A stretch of DNA of 64,000 bases from Alviniconcha marisindica (Eukaryota > Mollusca > Gastropoda > Provannidae): NCBI GenBank assembly GCA_018857735.1, contig JABMCL010001606.1, positions 241,001 through 305,000 on the forward strand. Reading direction: 5' to 3'. Positions 42,503-54,500 of the stretch are shown here, piece by piece. Under the pieces are notes generated by a model, which saw nothing but the letters and a program-made list of their open reading frames with translations, searched no databases and was not told where the DNA came from. Position 1 is the first letter of the stretch. Every line of letters begins with the position of its first letter. Both the position numbers and the translations under genes were made by a program.

Positions 42503-45500
42503 TATTGTTTGATATGCAATAACAGCAATTTAAGCTACAATAATTAAGGTTTTGTTTGCTGAAATGTATGTTAATGTAGTTTTTGTGATAAGATGTTTGT
42601 ACAGTGCAGTGAGTTTAACTCTGGTTAAAGAATAGTGCTTTATAAGAATTATTTATTATTATTATTATTATCTTTCCATTTATTGTTATATACTACTCCA
42701 GATCTTTCCTTCTATGTGATATACTACTCTAAACCTTGCCAACTCTTTTCATGATTGTGCAGAACAAAACCCAACAAACGTGGACCCTGCATGGTCATTA
42801 AAACTTCTCTAAAAGGTCTCTGCCACACTCAAATCTTGACGACCTGAAATAACTAAAAGTCAGCATATAAGTCGCTGATCCACTTTGCTGACAAGATCTT
42901 AACCCCAGACCCCCTCCCTTCCCCAGGCTTCTACCCCCAATATTCCTCAGCCAGCCTTTCACTTTGACACTTTGAAATGGGCCTGGAGACAAAGGTGTAA
43001 TTTGTCTGAGTGTATCATGATCCTCACCAGTCAGCCGGAGCACCAGGGATGTTGCTGCCAGGGGAGGGAACCAGAACAGCATTGCGCTCTTCCGTCAAAC
43101 ATACCCACTGCTCAATCAGTGCTCGCTCTCGCTCAGAGTCTGCCTCCGTCTTATCTGAAACAGCAATTCCTGAAGTATATGACCTCTGTCTTATCTGAAA
43201 CAGCCATTCCAGAAGTATATGACCTTTGTCTTATCCGAAACAGCAATTCCAGAAGTATATGACCTTTGTCTTATCTGAAACAGCAATTCTAGAAGTATAT
43301 GACGCAATCGAACCCAACACAATAACATACATCTTTATTTTTCCCATGGAAAAACAAACAAATAAAAAAACAGTGTGGTGGCAATGGACTGGAAATCATA
43401 TTGATGCAAAATGTAACAAAAAAAACCTCTACCCCCAATCTCTGCAACAACAGATACTACAACCATTCCACAGGATTATACTGAAGTCAGCACTAGTTTT
43501 TGTTGTCGTCATTGTTCCCCATCCCCTTCACAAGCTCTTCCATGCTTGAAAATCTTTCAGTTCAACTTAGTAACACTTTATTCATCCCAAATGGGGCAAT
43601 TCCATTAGACTGTTTTAACCCTCATATTCTTCCATCCACCTTAGCAGCTTTGACAGATGTTCTACATGTAATAACAACAGTTTTCATTTTTTCCATTTCT
43701 TTTGCATGATGGTTTGTTTGTGATGCCAAACAGACAAGGTCAGTGCCAACAGAATCTTTTGAACAGAAACTGAACTAAATGCAACACTGCCAATCACTGT
43801 CAGTGCTGTGGATTTTGATATTAACTAAATAAACAGGCCAGGACAAAACAAGGCCAGACAAAAACAAAGCAAAGCAAGGCAGGCCAGCTAACCCCTTCAC
43901 TGCTGTGCATGAAATAAAAAATAGAAAATAAAATGATTTGACATTTCCTCTCTTTCTCTCATCAAAGGATTTGCATCAAAATAGAAAGCATTACTGTATA
44001 ACACTGCTTGATGTTTGGGGAAGCAAACCTTGTGTCAGCACTAAACATGGATGGGTGGAGGCAGTGAAGGTGTTCTGAGGCCTAAAACCCCTGAGGGTCT
44101 GAGGGTGAGACAAAGCGAGACAAGACAAAGCAAGAGAAGGTGAAAGAAGACAAGGCAAGACAAGGTGAAACAAGACAAGATGAGACAAGACAAGGCAAGA
44201 GAAGATGAAACAAGACAAGACAAAGGAAGACATGAAAAAGCACAGCAAAACAAGACAAGGCAAAGCAAGACAAGAAAAGACAGGAAAAGCATAGCAGGAC
44301 AAGGCAAGGAAAAGCATGACAGGCAAGACAAGGCAAGACCGTGCATGACAGGCAAGACAAGGCAAGACCGTTTACCAGGTTTGTTGATCAGTTTTTGTAT
44401 CTGCTCATCCAGGTATTGCTTGCGTCTGGCCAGGGCCTTGGACCAGCGGTCCCTGAGCACGGTGAGGTCCTCCTCCTGGTATGAGTCCAGGCCTTTCTGC
44501 AGCTTGGAGCGCACGGCCAGGCAGCCGATGTGCACCGATGTGATGCACTCACAGATCAGCGGTAGGGTGCCTGAGTTGGCCACAGGCTTGATGCGCACCA
44601 GCACTCGCCGTGAGTGACCCTGCAGTGATAACGTCCAGTCACAGGCACATCTTTGTGTTTTGTCATGAATAAGTGTCAGTTACTCAAATGGTGGGGTGGA
44701 CTGCACAGATCCAGCAAATAAGTAAGTAAATAACTTGGTGTTTTACACCCAGTCAACCAGTATGGTTATTTCAGGGCAATGATCCAGTAAGTGGTCAACA
44801 AAAAAATGACTAAATTAGTCATGGAGGTTCTGCAAAATTGGAATCAAAGTTGTGAAAGACCTGAAGAAAAAGGGGTCTACCCTGAAAATTTGCACAGGTT
44901 TTGTCTTGTGCTATTAAAATCAACATTGTTTTTAACCGGGGAGGGGGGTCTTTACCTGTCTGAGTTGAAAGACACCAGCACAGGGCACCTCAGGTTTAGG
45001 GATGACCTCCACAGGTGTGTACTCCCCTTGGTCATTCAGCTCGTGACACTCCACCCACATCTCAATCTTGCGCATCACTTCGTTCCACCTGGTGCACAAC
45101 AAAACTCAACACGTCTGATACTGAACTCTGAGCATGTGTTGTACCCTGTATGAATGCTTATAATTGTTTATGTATCTGGTGACTGTCTAGCATCCATTAG
45201 CTGCCATTATGAAGTGCTTAGGGCCAATCTCGAGATGAGGTGCTCAACAAGTGTTCATATTATTAATACATCATGGTACATAGGCATCAATGTTACTGAG
45301 AGTTGCTTTTCTTGTGGACTCTGCTAATGCCTTACTTAGCTTGTGTCTTTAGCTTTAGCTTTGCTAGATATACCCACCCTACACTAAATTATTAACATGT
45401 TTAAAAACAACAACAATCCAACCAGACCTGTCTGTGACGGAGCGTGACTTGGCCTGGGCGGTGTCTGCCACAGTGAGCATCTGACCAAAGCCGTAACTGC

Positions 45501-48500
45501 GGTGGCCCCATACCTCCATGGACAGAGCTCCATCCGAGCAAAACTCAATAAACTCTTCTGTGATAGGGACCCGGAACACCTGGGAATGACAGGAAGGAAA
45601 CATACTTTCAGTCAGATACAGGTCATAAAAGTATTTTCATAGTAATTGTTGATCTCAATCAAAAATGTCCCCTGAGCATATTCATTCAGCAAACACATAG
45701 TGACACGAAGTAAATGACAAAGGTGACACGAAGTAAATGACAAAGGTGACACCAAGTAAATAACAAAGGTGACACCAAGTAAATGACATGGTGACACCAA
45801 GTAAATAACAAAGGTGACACCAAGTAAATGACAAAGGTGACACCAAGTAAATGACAATGTCCATGGGAACAGGAACCTGTATATAAGCAGTTCTACATAC
45901 TAATGCCAGTTTTAGGACTGGCATGTGATGTTTTGCCACAGTTTGGGATTTTGAGTACCAGGTGCAGAAAACCTTGCTACAATCTGGATGTCAGATGCAA
46001 GATCCAGAACAACTGCTGCAGGGGTTATTGAGCTGGGTTTTATGGGGCAGTCTCAGTGTTACCTTTTCATGGTTGAAGGTGAAAGAGACGGTGTCATCAT
46101 CTGGTTTCTCCATCTGGTCCGGGTTGATTTCGGGTGGCACCACCACCAGGTCCGAGTGCCCCCAGAAGCTGTATTGGCAGAACACAAAGTGGGCCAGAGC
46201 AGGCGGCAAGCCTCTTGCCTCACGGATACACACCTAAAAACCAGAAATAAACACTTGCAGTCAAGTATATTACTCAAGAAGGCAGCAAACACAAACACAT
46301 TAATCCCCATACGATAATAAATAAAAGCAAAAAACAAAATGAGCAGGGACATATGCACATCTTCCTGCATGAAGTTCTTTGGTCAAGGTCCTGAAGACAG
46401 ATGACTAATGTTATGTAATTGCAGCAAGATTAGGTCTATGGTCTCTATCTATTTGTACTACCGTCTGAACACACGCAACTAACCTTTCATGACAGGTTTA
46501 CTCTTTTTGTACTTTTCTCTGGCTCTTTTGGATGCCAGACTGTCCTGAAAGTTTAACCAAAAGGCATTCTCAAATGATCTGAAAACATGGTGTATACCAT
46601 CTTGATCTACACTGAGCACCAATGAAGCATGCTGACTTTGATCTATGCTGACCACCAGTAGAGCATACTGACTTTGATCTATGCTGACCACCAGTGGAAC
46701 AAGCTGACTTTGATTTACACTGACCACCAAGCATGCTGACTTTGATCTATGTTGACCACCAGTGAAGCATACTGACTTTGATCTAAAAAAAATAAAAAAA
46801 AATCTGAAACAGTCCATGGTCCAGGTATCAAACCCCCGGGGACTTTTGGAGACAGTGATTTTTGGATAGCTTAGTATGTGTCTTTTCAATATCTGCTTGT
46901 CTGCAAGATGAACTACCCTGCTTTTAGGGATTATCTGAGATGGTACATAGCAGCTTAATCACATGTATTTAAATGGGTGTGCCCCTTACAAATCCCAAAC
47001 AACAGGCAGCTATACCATTGTTTGGACACACAAAAATACTGTACATGCCGGTATCAATGGGTAGCACTGCTCTTGCGGCTGCTGTTGTCTTACCCAGGTA
47101 TGGTGGTCTGAATTCCGCGCGTGGGATTAATGAAGTATTAAAAAAAGAAAAAAATGTCACGTTGCATAATTTCATACAATGCTCATATACAAATATTGAA
47201 CAAAAGTGCTTTATTTACCAGAGTCACAAAGAATGTTTGATTAACACCTGCATTAATGGATGATGTCACAGAATAGAATATACTCAAGTTCAAAAGTTAA
47301 GCAACCTTTTACAAAAATGCACATATGTTCAAACCTCAATAAATTACTTCCACAAAACCACTGCAGGTGCTGACTTATTCACTGGTCTACCTCCATTTAA
47401 CCAGAAATCAATTTCACAGTACTCTACATCCAGTGGAAGATAGGCAAGAAACATGCCCGATGTGTGTAAAACTTACCAGTTTTGCCTTTGTTATGTCTGA
47501 GTAAAACAGTTTAGGTTTAGGAGCCATTAAACTGACTGGTTTGGCTTAATTCAGCATGCAACTGCTGGACAGTTTCATGTATCAGCTTGCAGTTAGCAGG
47601 CTCTTTGCTATTATGCCAAGAATACAGACGAACAGCTAGGAAATGTCAAAGATATTCACAAAAGTGATTGCTCACACTGTCAGTGATTTGACAAATCATT
47701 ACTGATTTTCTGAAATTGTTATCTGACTTTGATAAATACAAATTTATTAAATGCATTATTCTCCTGATTTCTTACCATTTATCATTATAGCTTGAGTGTA
47801 TTTTTCCTAGCCACAGGTACCAAAGCCGGTGCCATAGCAGGTTGCCAAACCTGAATGTCCCTTACTTTGAGTGACACTGAATGTCCAGCTTAGACATATA
47901 TATGTCAACCTCAAACCTGAAGCCATCAAGATTCTCAAGCTCTGGGTATTCTTGATAGTCATCTTCCTTTTGCGGTTGCTCCACCTGGATTTCAACCAGG
48001 TCTTGTGGCATGAAGAAACAGTCTGTCCAGTATACCTCCCATTTTTCCATTCACAGTATGCAAGCCTTGCCATCTGCTCAAGGAATGGTTCTACTTGCCT
48101 TAACTGCGGAATATCAAGAGTGCTTGAAAGTTGGCCCTTTTGATGTGTATTATTAATGCATCTCTGCATGGTGGCATTGTGACTGTTCAACAAGGATGAG
48201 GTGTGTTGACACATTTTGTTGACACCTATCACTTATTATCTCTACAGAGAAGATGCGTGGAATGTTGCAGTTTCATAATTTTTCCTTAACGTGGTAATCT
48301 CTTTATCTCTAAATGATTCTGCCCATAACACACTGAACGATATACTGAAAATATATGGTTTTGTTGGAAGCTTGCTCTTCAATGGTTTTAGTGTCTTTGA
48401 TGGTTTCCTGGTGTCTGTCATCCTCTTGAGTGTGATCTCTCCGACAGGTGGCAGGGTGATGTGCTTCTCGAGCAGCCAAGTCAGTATCTTGCACCTTCAA

Positions 48501-51500
48501 AAGGATGTGCTGATCTTGTTTTCTTGTGACTGCTTCTTTGACAGAATCCTCAGCTGTTTTTGTCATACATTTGCCTAATGTTTTCAACATGTTGTTTCCT
48601 TGTGATTCGAGTCTTTCCACACAAAAAAGACATCTGTCACTGGGCAACACTTAGCATTGCTGTCGGATTTGCTGTTCTCGCTTTTTTGAGGAGCTTACAT
48701 CACTCCCTTCTGATGGGTTCTTTTGTTTCAAAATTCTGCAGTCGTTCCTAAAGTCGCACAATGTATAATTCCCATGCAAATTTGGTATATACTCATACTT
48801 AAAGTCATATATTTCATCCACCATATCAGGATTGGACCATTGCACATGTTTAAGTTATTTAGTTCTTGGATTTGTATGTCTTGTCAACTGCACAAGGTCA
48901 CCTCAGGCCAAATCATAGTCACAGTTTCTTCACACCAGTTTGAAATGCAAGGAACCAAAACACAAGCAAAAAGCTGGCTCACTGTTCTAGACAGAACACA
49001 ATCAACAGCAAACATCCCAGCCAAAACAGTCAATAATTAGCACATATCACTATCTACAACTGTAAAAGATAATTCCAGACAGATTCCCTGTAACGCATTC
49101 AGTACAAAATTAAAGAACAATTGATCAGATCACAAGTATGTCTAAATCACCTTTTTGAGGCACAGTAACACATGTTTTGGTGCCTATTTATATTCTGCAG
49201 GCACTCAACATGAGAACCTGCTTAAATCAGTTGACTATCAGCAGTGTGACCTATTTTATTTCGCAGACTAACGCGGGAATTCACTTCAGCCAATTGAAAA
49301 GTATGGAGAGGATTTGGAAAAAAATGAAGGTGAATGGATCGGGGAGCGGAAATTAGGACAAGGAAGAAATTCTGGCACTGACTAAACAAACATACTTGGC
49401 TCTATTCTGACCTACTCCGTGCTTTTAAGGGAAAACATTTGTCAGCTCTGGGGTTTTAACAGAGGGGACCTTAATATTTCTGCGTCCGCAGTGCCCAATA
49501 ACAACAAGGACACATTTAAAACAAAGAGAAATGGAAAGCTGCAACATATTAAACTGTTCAAACAATAAAATGATATTAGGAAATGGCCTTTTTTGTCATA
49601 ATAAATGAGTTGCTAAGAGACAAGTCATCACAATTTGGAATTCCATATAGTGCTCATAGTGCATTTCATTAGAACCAGCACCACAGACACAAACAGCAAC
49701 AGCTCACTTGCAGACAACCTGAACTGTGTACTTTGATGGTCAAGGTACCCAGATATTACCATGTGGTAAAATCCCCGGGGGGGATGGGTGGGGGGGGGGG
49801 GGAGGGCAGGACCACAATCCCCTGGGGGGGGGGCAGGGACGGGGGGTATAGGCTGGCTCTTGGGCTACAACGACTGCTAGCATTCTAAAATAAGATCCAA
49901 ACACATAAAAGATTGCAAAGAACGCTTATTTATTATGACACAGACAACACATATGTTGTCAAATGCCTTTTGGTTAAACTTACAGGACATTCTGGCATCC
50001 CAAAAAGCCAGAGAAAAGTGCAAAAAGAGTAAACTTGTCATGAAAGGTTAGCTGCATGTGTTCAGGCGGTAGTACCAATAGATACAGACCATAGACCTAA
50101 TCCTGCTGCGACAGACATGGGATATGTTGTCTATGTCATAATAAATAAGCATTCTTTTGTATCTTTTATGTGTTTGGCTCTGACTTTGATCTACACTGGC
50201 CACCAGTGAAGCATGCTGACTTTGATCTACACTGACCACCAGTGGAGCATGCTGACTCTGGCCTATGCTGACCACCAGTAAAGTATGCTGACTTTGATCT
50301 ACGCTGACCATCAGTGAAGCATGCTGACTTACGCGTATCAACAGTGGTGCACCCATGGGCACAGATGTCTCCTCCTGGTTGTCCTCAGCTGCCAGATCCA
50401 CGTAGCGATCCAGAATGGCGCCACCCATCTTGGAGATCTCAATGTGAAGCTTGCCTGCCACCTGCAACAAGCACATTGAGCAGAAGCTGGTGACTCCAGA
50501 TGCCGACAATCCTGAAACCTTGGCCTCCAGACAGAGTTCCATGGCAGTGGAATTTCCAAATTCCGACACTTACACTCACTCTTAAGCCAGCAATCCATCT
50601 TCCTGGTCAGGAAGTCCAACTTGAGCACCAGCCATTATTTCACTGACAACCAACAAGTTGAGCACCAACCATCATTCCACTCACAACCAACAAGTTGAGC
50701 ACCAGCCATCATTCCACTCACAACCAACCAGTTGAGCACCAGCCATCATTCCACTCACAACCAACAAGTTGAGCACCAACCATCATTCCACTCACAACCA
50801 CCAAGCCGAGCACCAACCATCATTGCACTCACAACCAACAAAAAGTGACCACTTCAGGAAGAATGCGCAGCATTCATCTGTCCAAAGAACTCATTAACCT
50901 GGACATGCTGACCAGGCTAGAACCAAGGTCTCCAGATTCACACAGCTCCATTGCACAGGTTGCAGTCTGGACACAGTGTGGAATGGATGGCAAGAAAGGA
51001 CTGGGACTGCCAGGTCCAGATGAAGGGGACAAGATGGCAGACCTTGTCATGGTGAAGGGCTGAATCTGAAGGATGCCTCTAAGAGGACTTGATGTGTCTA
51101 ATGGTAGACAGTTTCTCCTGGTAGCAGAGGAAGGAGCTGTCAAGTGGGTTTAATATGAGGTGATTAGTCCCATTAAGATGATTAAAGTCCACAGGACCAC
51201 CCCCTTCCATCCCCACCCCAGGGAACTAGAAACTGACAATGATTTACAACAGACGATTCCAGGCACAAATTAGCCTCATCAGATAGCTATGGACCCACTA
51301 CAACCTGATCAACCATGTCCAATGATGTGGTGGTCATCTTTGACTAATCAGGACAAATGAACACCAGCTCTGTAGACCACCTTTTTAAATTTGGTCCACA
51401 GCCTGTTAGCATCATTAGATATTTGTGTCCAGTCACATCCACCTCTAACCATGCAAGCAGATCCATCTCTAACCACTCAAACAGATTTGACAATGTCAGC

Positions 51501-54500
51501 CTGCCAACATGCAGTAGTGAAAAGGGGAGGGGTTTTGCCATTTTGCTGATTTTCCACTGGCTACTGACAAGCAAATTCTGGTCACCTATGATCTGACTGT
51601 TACCATCAGACACGAAGACCAATCGAACAATGGAGAATCCCTACACAATCAGAAGTTGTCCCAGAACTGATAATGACCAGAGCAGTACTCAAAAGTCAAA
51701 ATGCTAAAACAGACATGAAAGCTAGTGGCAATTAAAAGCATTAGCCATTTACTTGACCACTTTCTCCCCAGTTTTTACCCTGACACTTTTAACCATCTCC
51801 ACACTGTCACTGAAACAATTGCAAAGAAACTGGTGAGTATCCAGCCACATGAATGCCAAGACACAGAAGCCTGCTGCAGGCAGCGCTTGCATGGGCCATT
51901 CTCTAACTGGTAGCCGCTGGTGTTTTATGCCCAGTCAACCAGTACATGGGCAATTGAGGCTGAAGACATAGTACAAAAATGAAGGCCTCAATGTGTAGAC
52001 CACTGTTGCAAGTGTCATGGGCTTCAAACCAAGAGTGATAAACTTCATAGGCCTGCATTTTCAGTCCGTCTGAACTTGGACAAAAAAACAAAAACAAAAC
52101 ACCCCATCAAGTACTGACATAACCTGGCAATTTGAGTGCATCCTGTGGGACTCTCAAGATGGGAAATAAAAGTGTCCTTTTTCAGTTATAGCGAACAAGC
52201 GATGCACATTTGTGCGTTCATGGGCCAGTGACTGTGATGGTGGGCTCACTGTAGGTGCATCACCATGGTCCTCTTTGTGCTTACTGTCAGACCCATGTTG
52301 GCATGATGTGGAAACAGATGTGTGCTATGTCTCTGTGATGTAACAGTGCTAACACACACACTCTCACCTCTCCTTGCTGACTGATGATGGGCACATGGTA
52401 ATCCAGCTTGACGTCATGGAAGAGACACTCCAGGAAGATGTTGGCCACACCAATCAGGTTGTGATTCTCCTGGGACTCATAAAATGGGTCACCCACCTGA
52501 GGAGGCCCACTGTCCTGGAAACCACACATGACTTGTCACATGTTAAGACCAGATACATCAAAACAAAGTGACGGTCAAACTGAGCACAGTATGAGGTAAA
52601 AAGACACAACTGTTCACTGCTGGCATTTTTATGCAGAGAAATCTGCATCTGTAGGTATTTCATTTAGTTTTATTCATAAAGTGTAAAACGCTTTGATCTC
52701 TTATCTGTCAATATGTTAAAGATTCACTGATTATATCAGAAAAAAGAAAACCATTGCAAAATGTTTACCTGATAATTATAAATCAAATTTCCTCACAAGA
52801 CAATGCTGTTACAAAATGTTGGTTCTATCGAGCTAAGGTTGTTTTAACATATTTGACCTTAAAACGAATGACTTGCAAATTCACAAAAGGACAGAAAAGG
52901 AAAATGGGATACTTATTTAATTACGTCATATCTAAATCTAACATTTACATTTGCAAATAAAACTACCTACTTACTGAGAAGAAAGAGCACAGCAAATTTA
53001 AAAAGCACCAAAGAATAACAATAATTTTTTTTAGACATTAACCACATAAATCACAGTACACTGTAAAGTAAAAACAAACAAACAAAAACCCCACAAACAA
53101 CTGACTACGTAACTTCACAAAATGTGAAGAATAATGAATGGAAAAAAAGACAGTCAAAGCAAAAACATTCTGAAGAAGTAAAAAATACATAAAAAAATAA
53201 ATAAATTATCAAGTTAACAAGCAGAAACATACAAATGTGTTTACACACATACACCACATCAATACAGAAAAGTTTACAAAATACACTCAAACAACTAAAA
53301 GCAAAAGAACAAGTTTAGCCACACACACGCACGCACACGCAAACGTATGAATGCACATTTTGGATACCATCCCCCCTTCCTCTACCCAGGAAATAACAAG
53401 TTCTGCCACCCTGTGCAGCCCCCCACCCCCCTCCACCATTGTGTGCCTATTAAATTCAGCCACCTTGTGCAGCCCCCACCACACCCCCTCTCCATTATGT
53501 GCCACTAATTCAGCACCTTGTGCACCCCCCCCCCCCCCTTTCCATTGTGTGCTATTAAATTCAGCCACCTTGTGCAGCCCCCCCCCCCCACCCCATTGTG
53601 TGCTACTAAATTCAGCCACCTTGTGCACCCCCCCCCCCACTCCATGTGTGCTACAATTCAGCCACCTTGTGCACCCCCCCCCCCCCCCCCATTGTGTGCT
53701 TACTAAATTCAGCCACCTTGTGCACCCCCCCCCCTTGTGTGCTTACTAAATTCAGCCACTTGTGCAGCACCCCCCCCCCCCCCCTCATTGTGTGCTTACT
53801 AAATTCAGCCACCTTGTGCCCCCCCCCCCCCCCTTGTGTGCTTACTAAATTCAGCCACCTTGTGCAGCCTCCCCCCCCCCCCCTTGTGTGCTTACTAAAT
53901 TCAGCCACCTTGTGCACCCCCCCCCCCCCCCCCAGTGCTTCTTCACCACCTGTGCAGCCTCCCCACCCCCCCCACCCTTGTGTGCTTACTAAATTCAGCC
54001 ACCTTGTGCACCCCACCCCCCTTGTGTGCTTACTAAATTCAGCCACCTTGTGCCCCCCCCCCTGTGCTTACTAAATTCAGCCACCTTGTGCAGCACCCCC
54101 CCCCCCCCTTGTGTGCTTACTAAATTCAGCCACCTTGTGCAGCTCCTCCCCCCCCCCCCCCCCGTGTGCTTACTAAATTCAGCCACCTTGTGCACCCCCC
54201 CCCCCCTTGTGTGCTTACTAAATTCAGCCACCTTGTCAGCACTCCCCCCCCCCCCCCCGCACCCCTCATTGTGTGTTACTAATCAGCCACTTGTGCACCC
54301 CCCCCCCCCCCCCATTGTGTGCTTACTAAATTCAGCCACCTTGTGCAGCTCCCCCCCCCCCCCCCCCCTTTGTGTGCTTACTAAATTCAGCCACCTTGTG
54401 CAGCCCCCCCCCCTCCCCTGTGTTAGTCAAATTGCTCATCTTGCACAGCCCCCCCCCCCCCCCCCCCCCCCTTGTGTGCCTACTTACTGTAAGTCACAGT

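Noticed and set aside
51344..51622. 92-codon minus frame (LEVDVTGHKYLMMLTGCGPN)
   Set aside because: No recognisable domain, an equal-length frame on the other strand and no splice signals fitting the kinesin phases.
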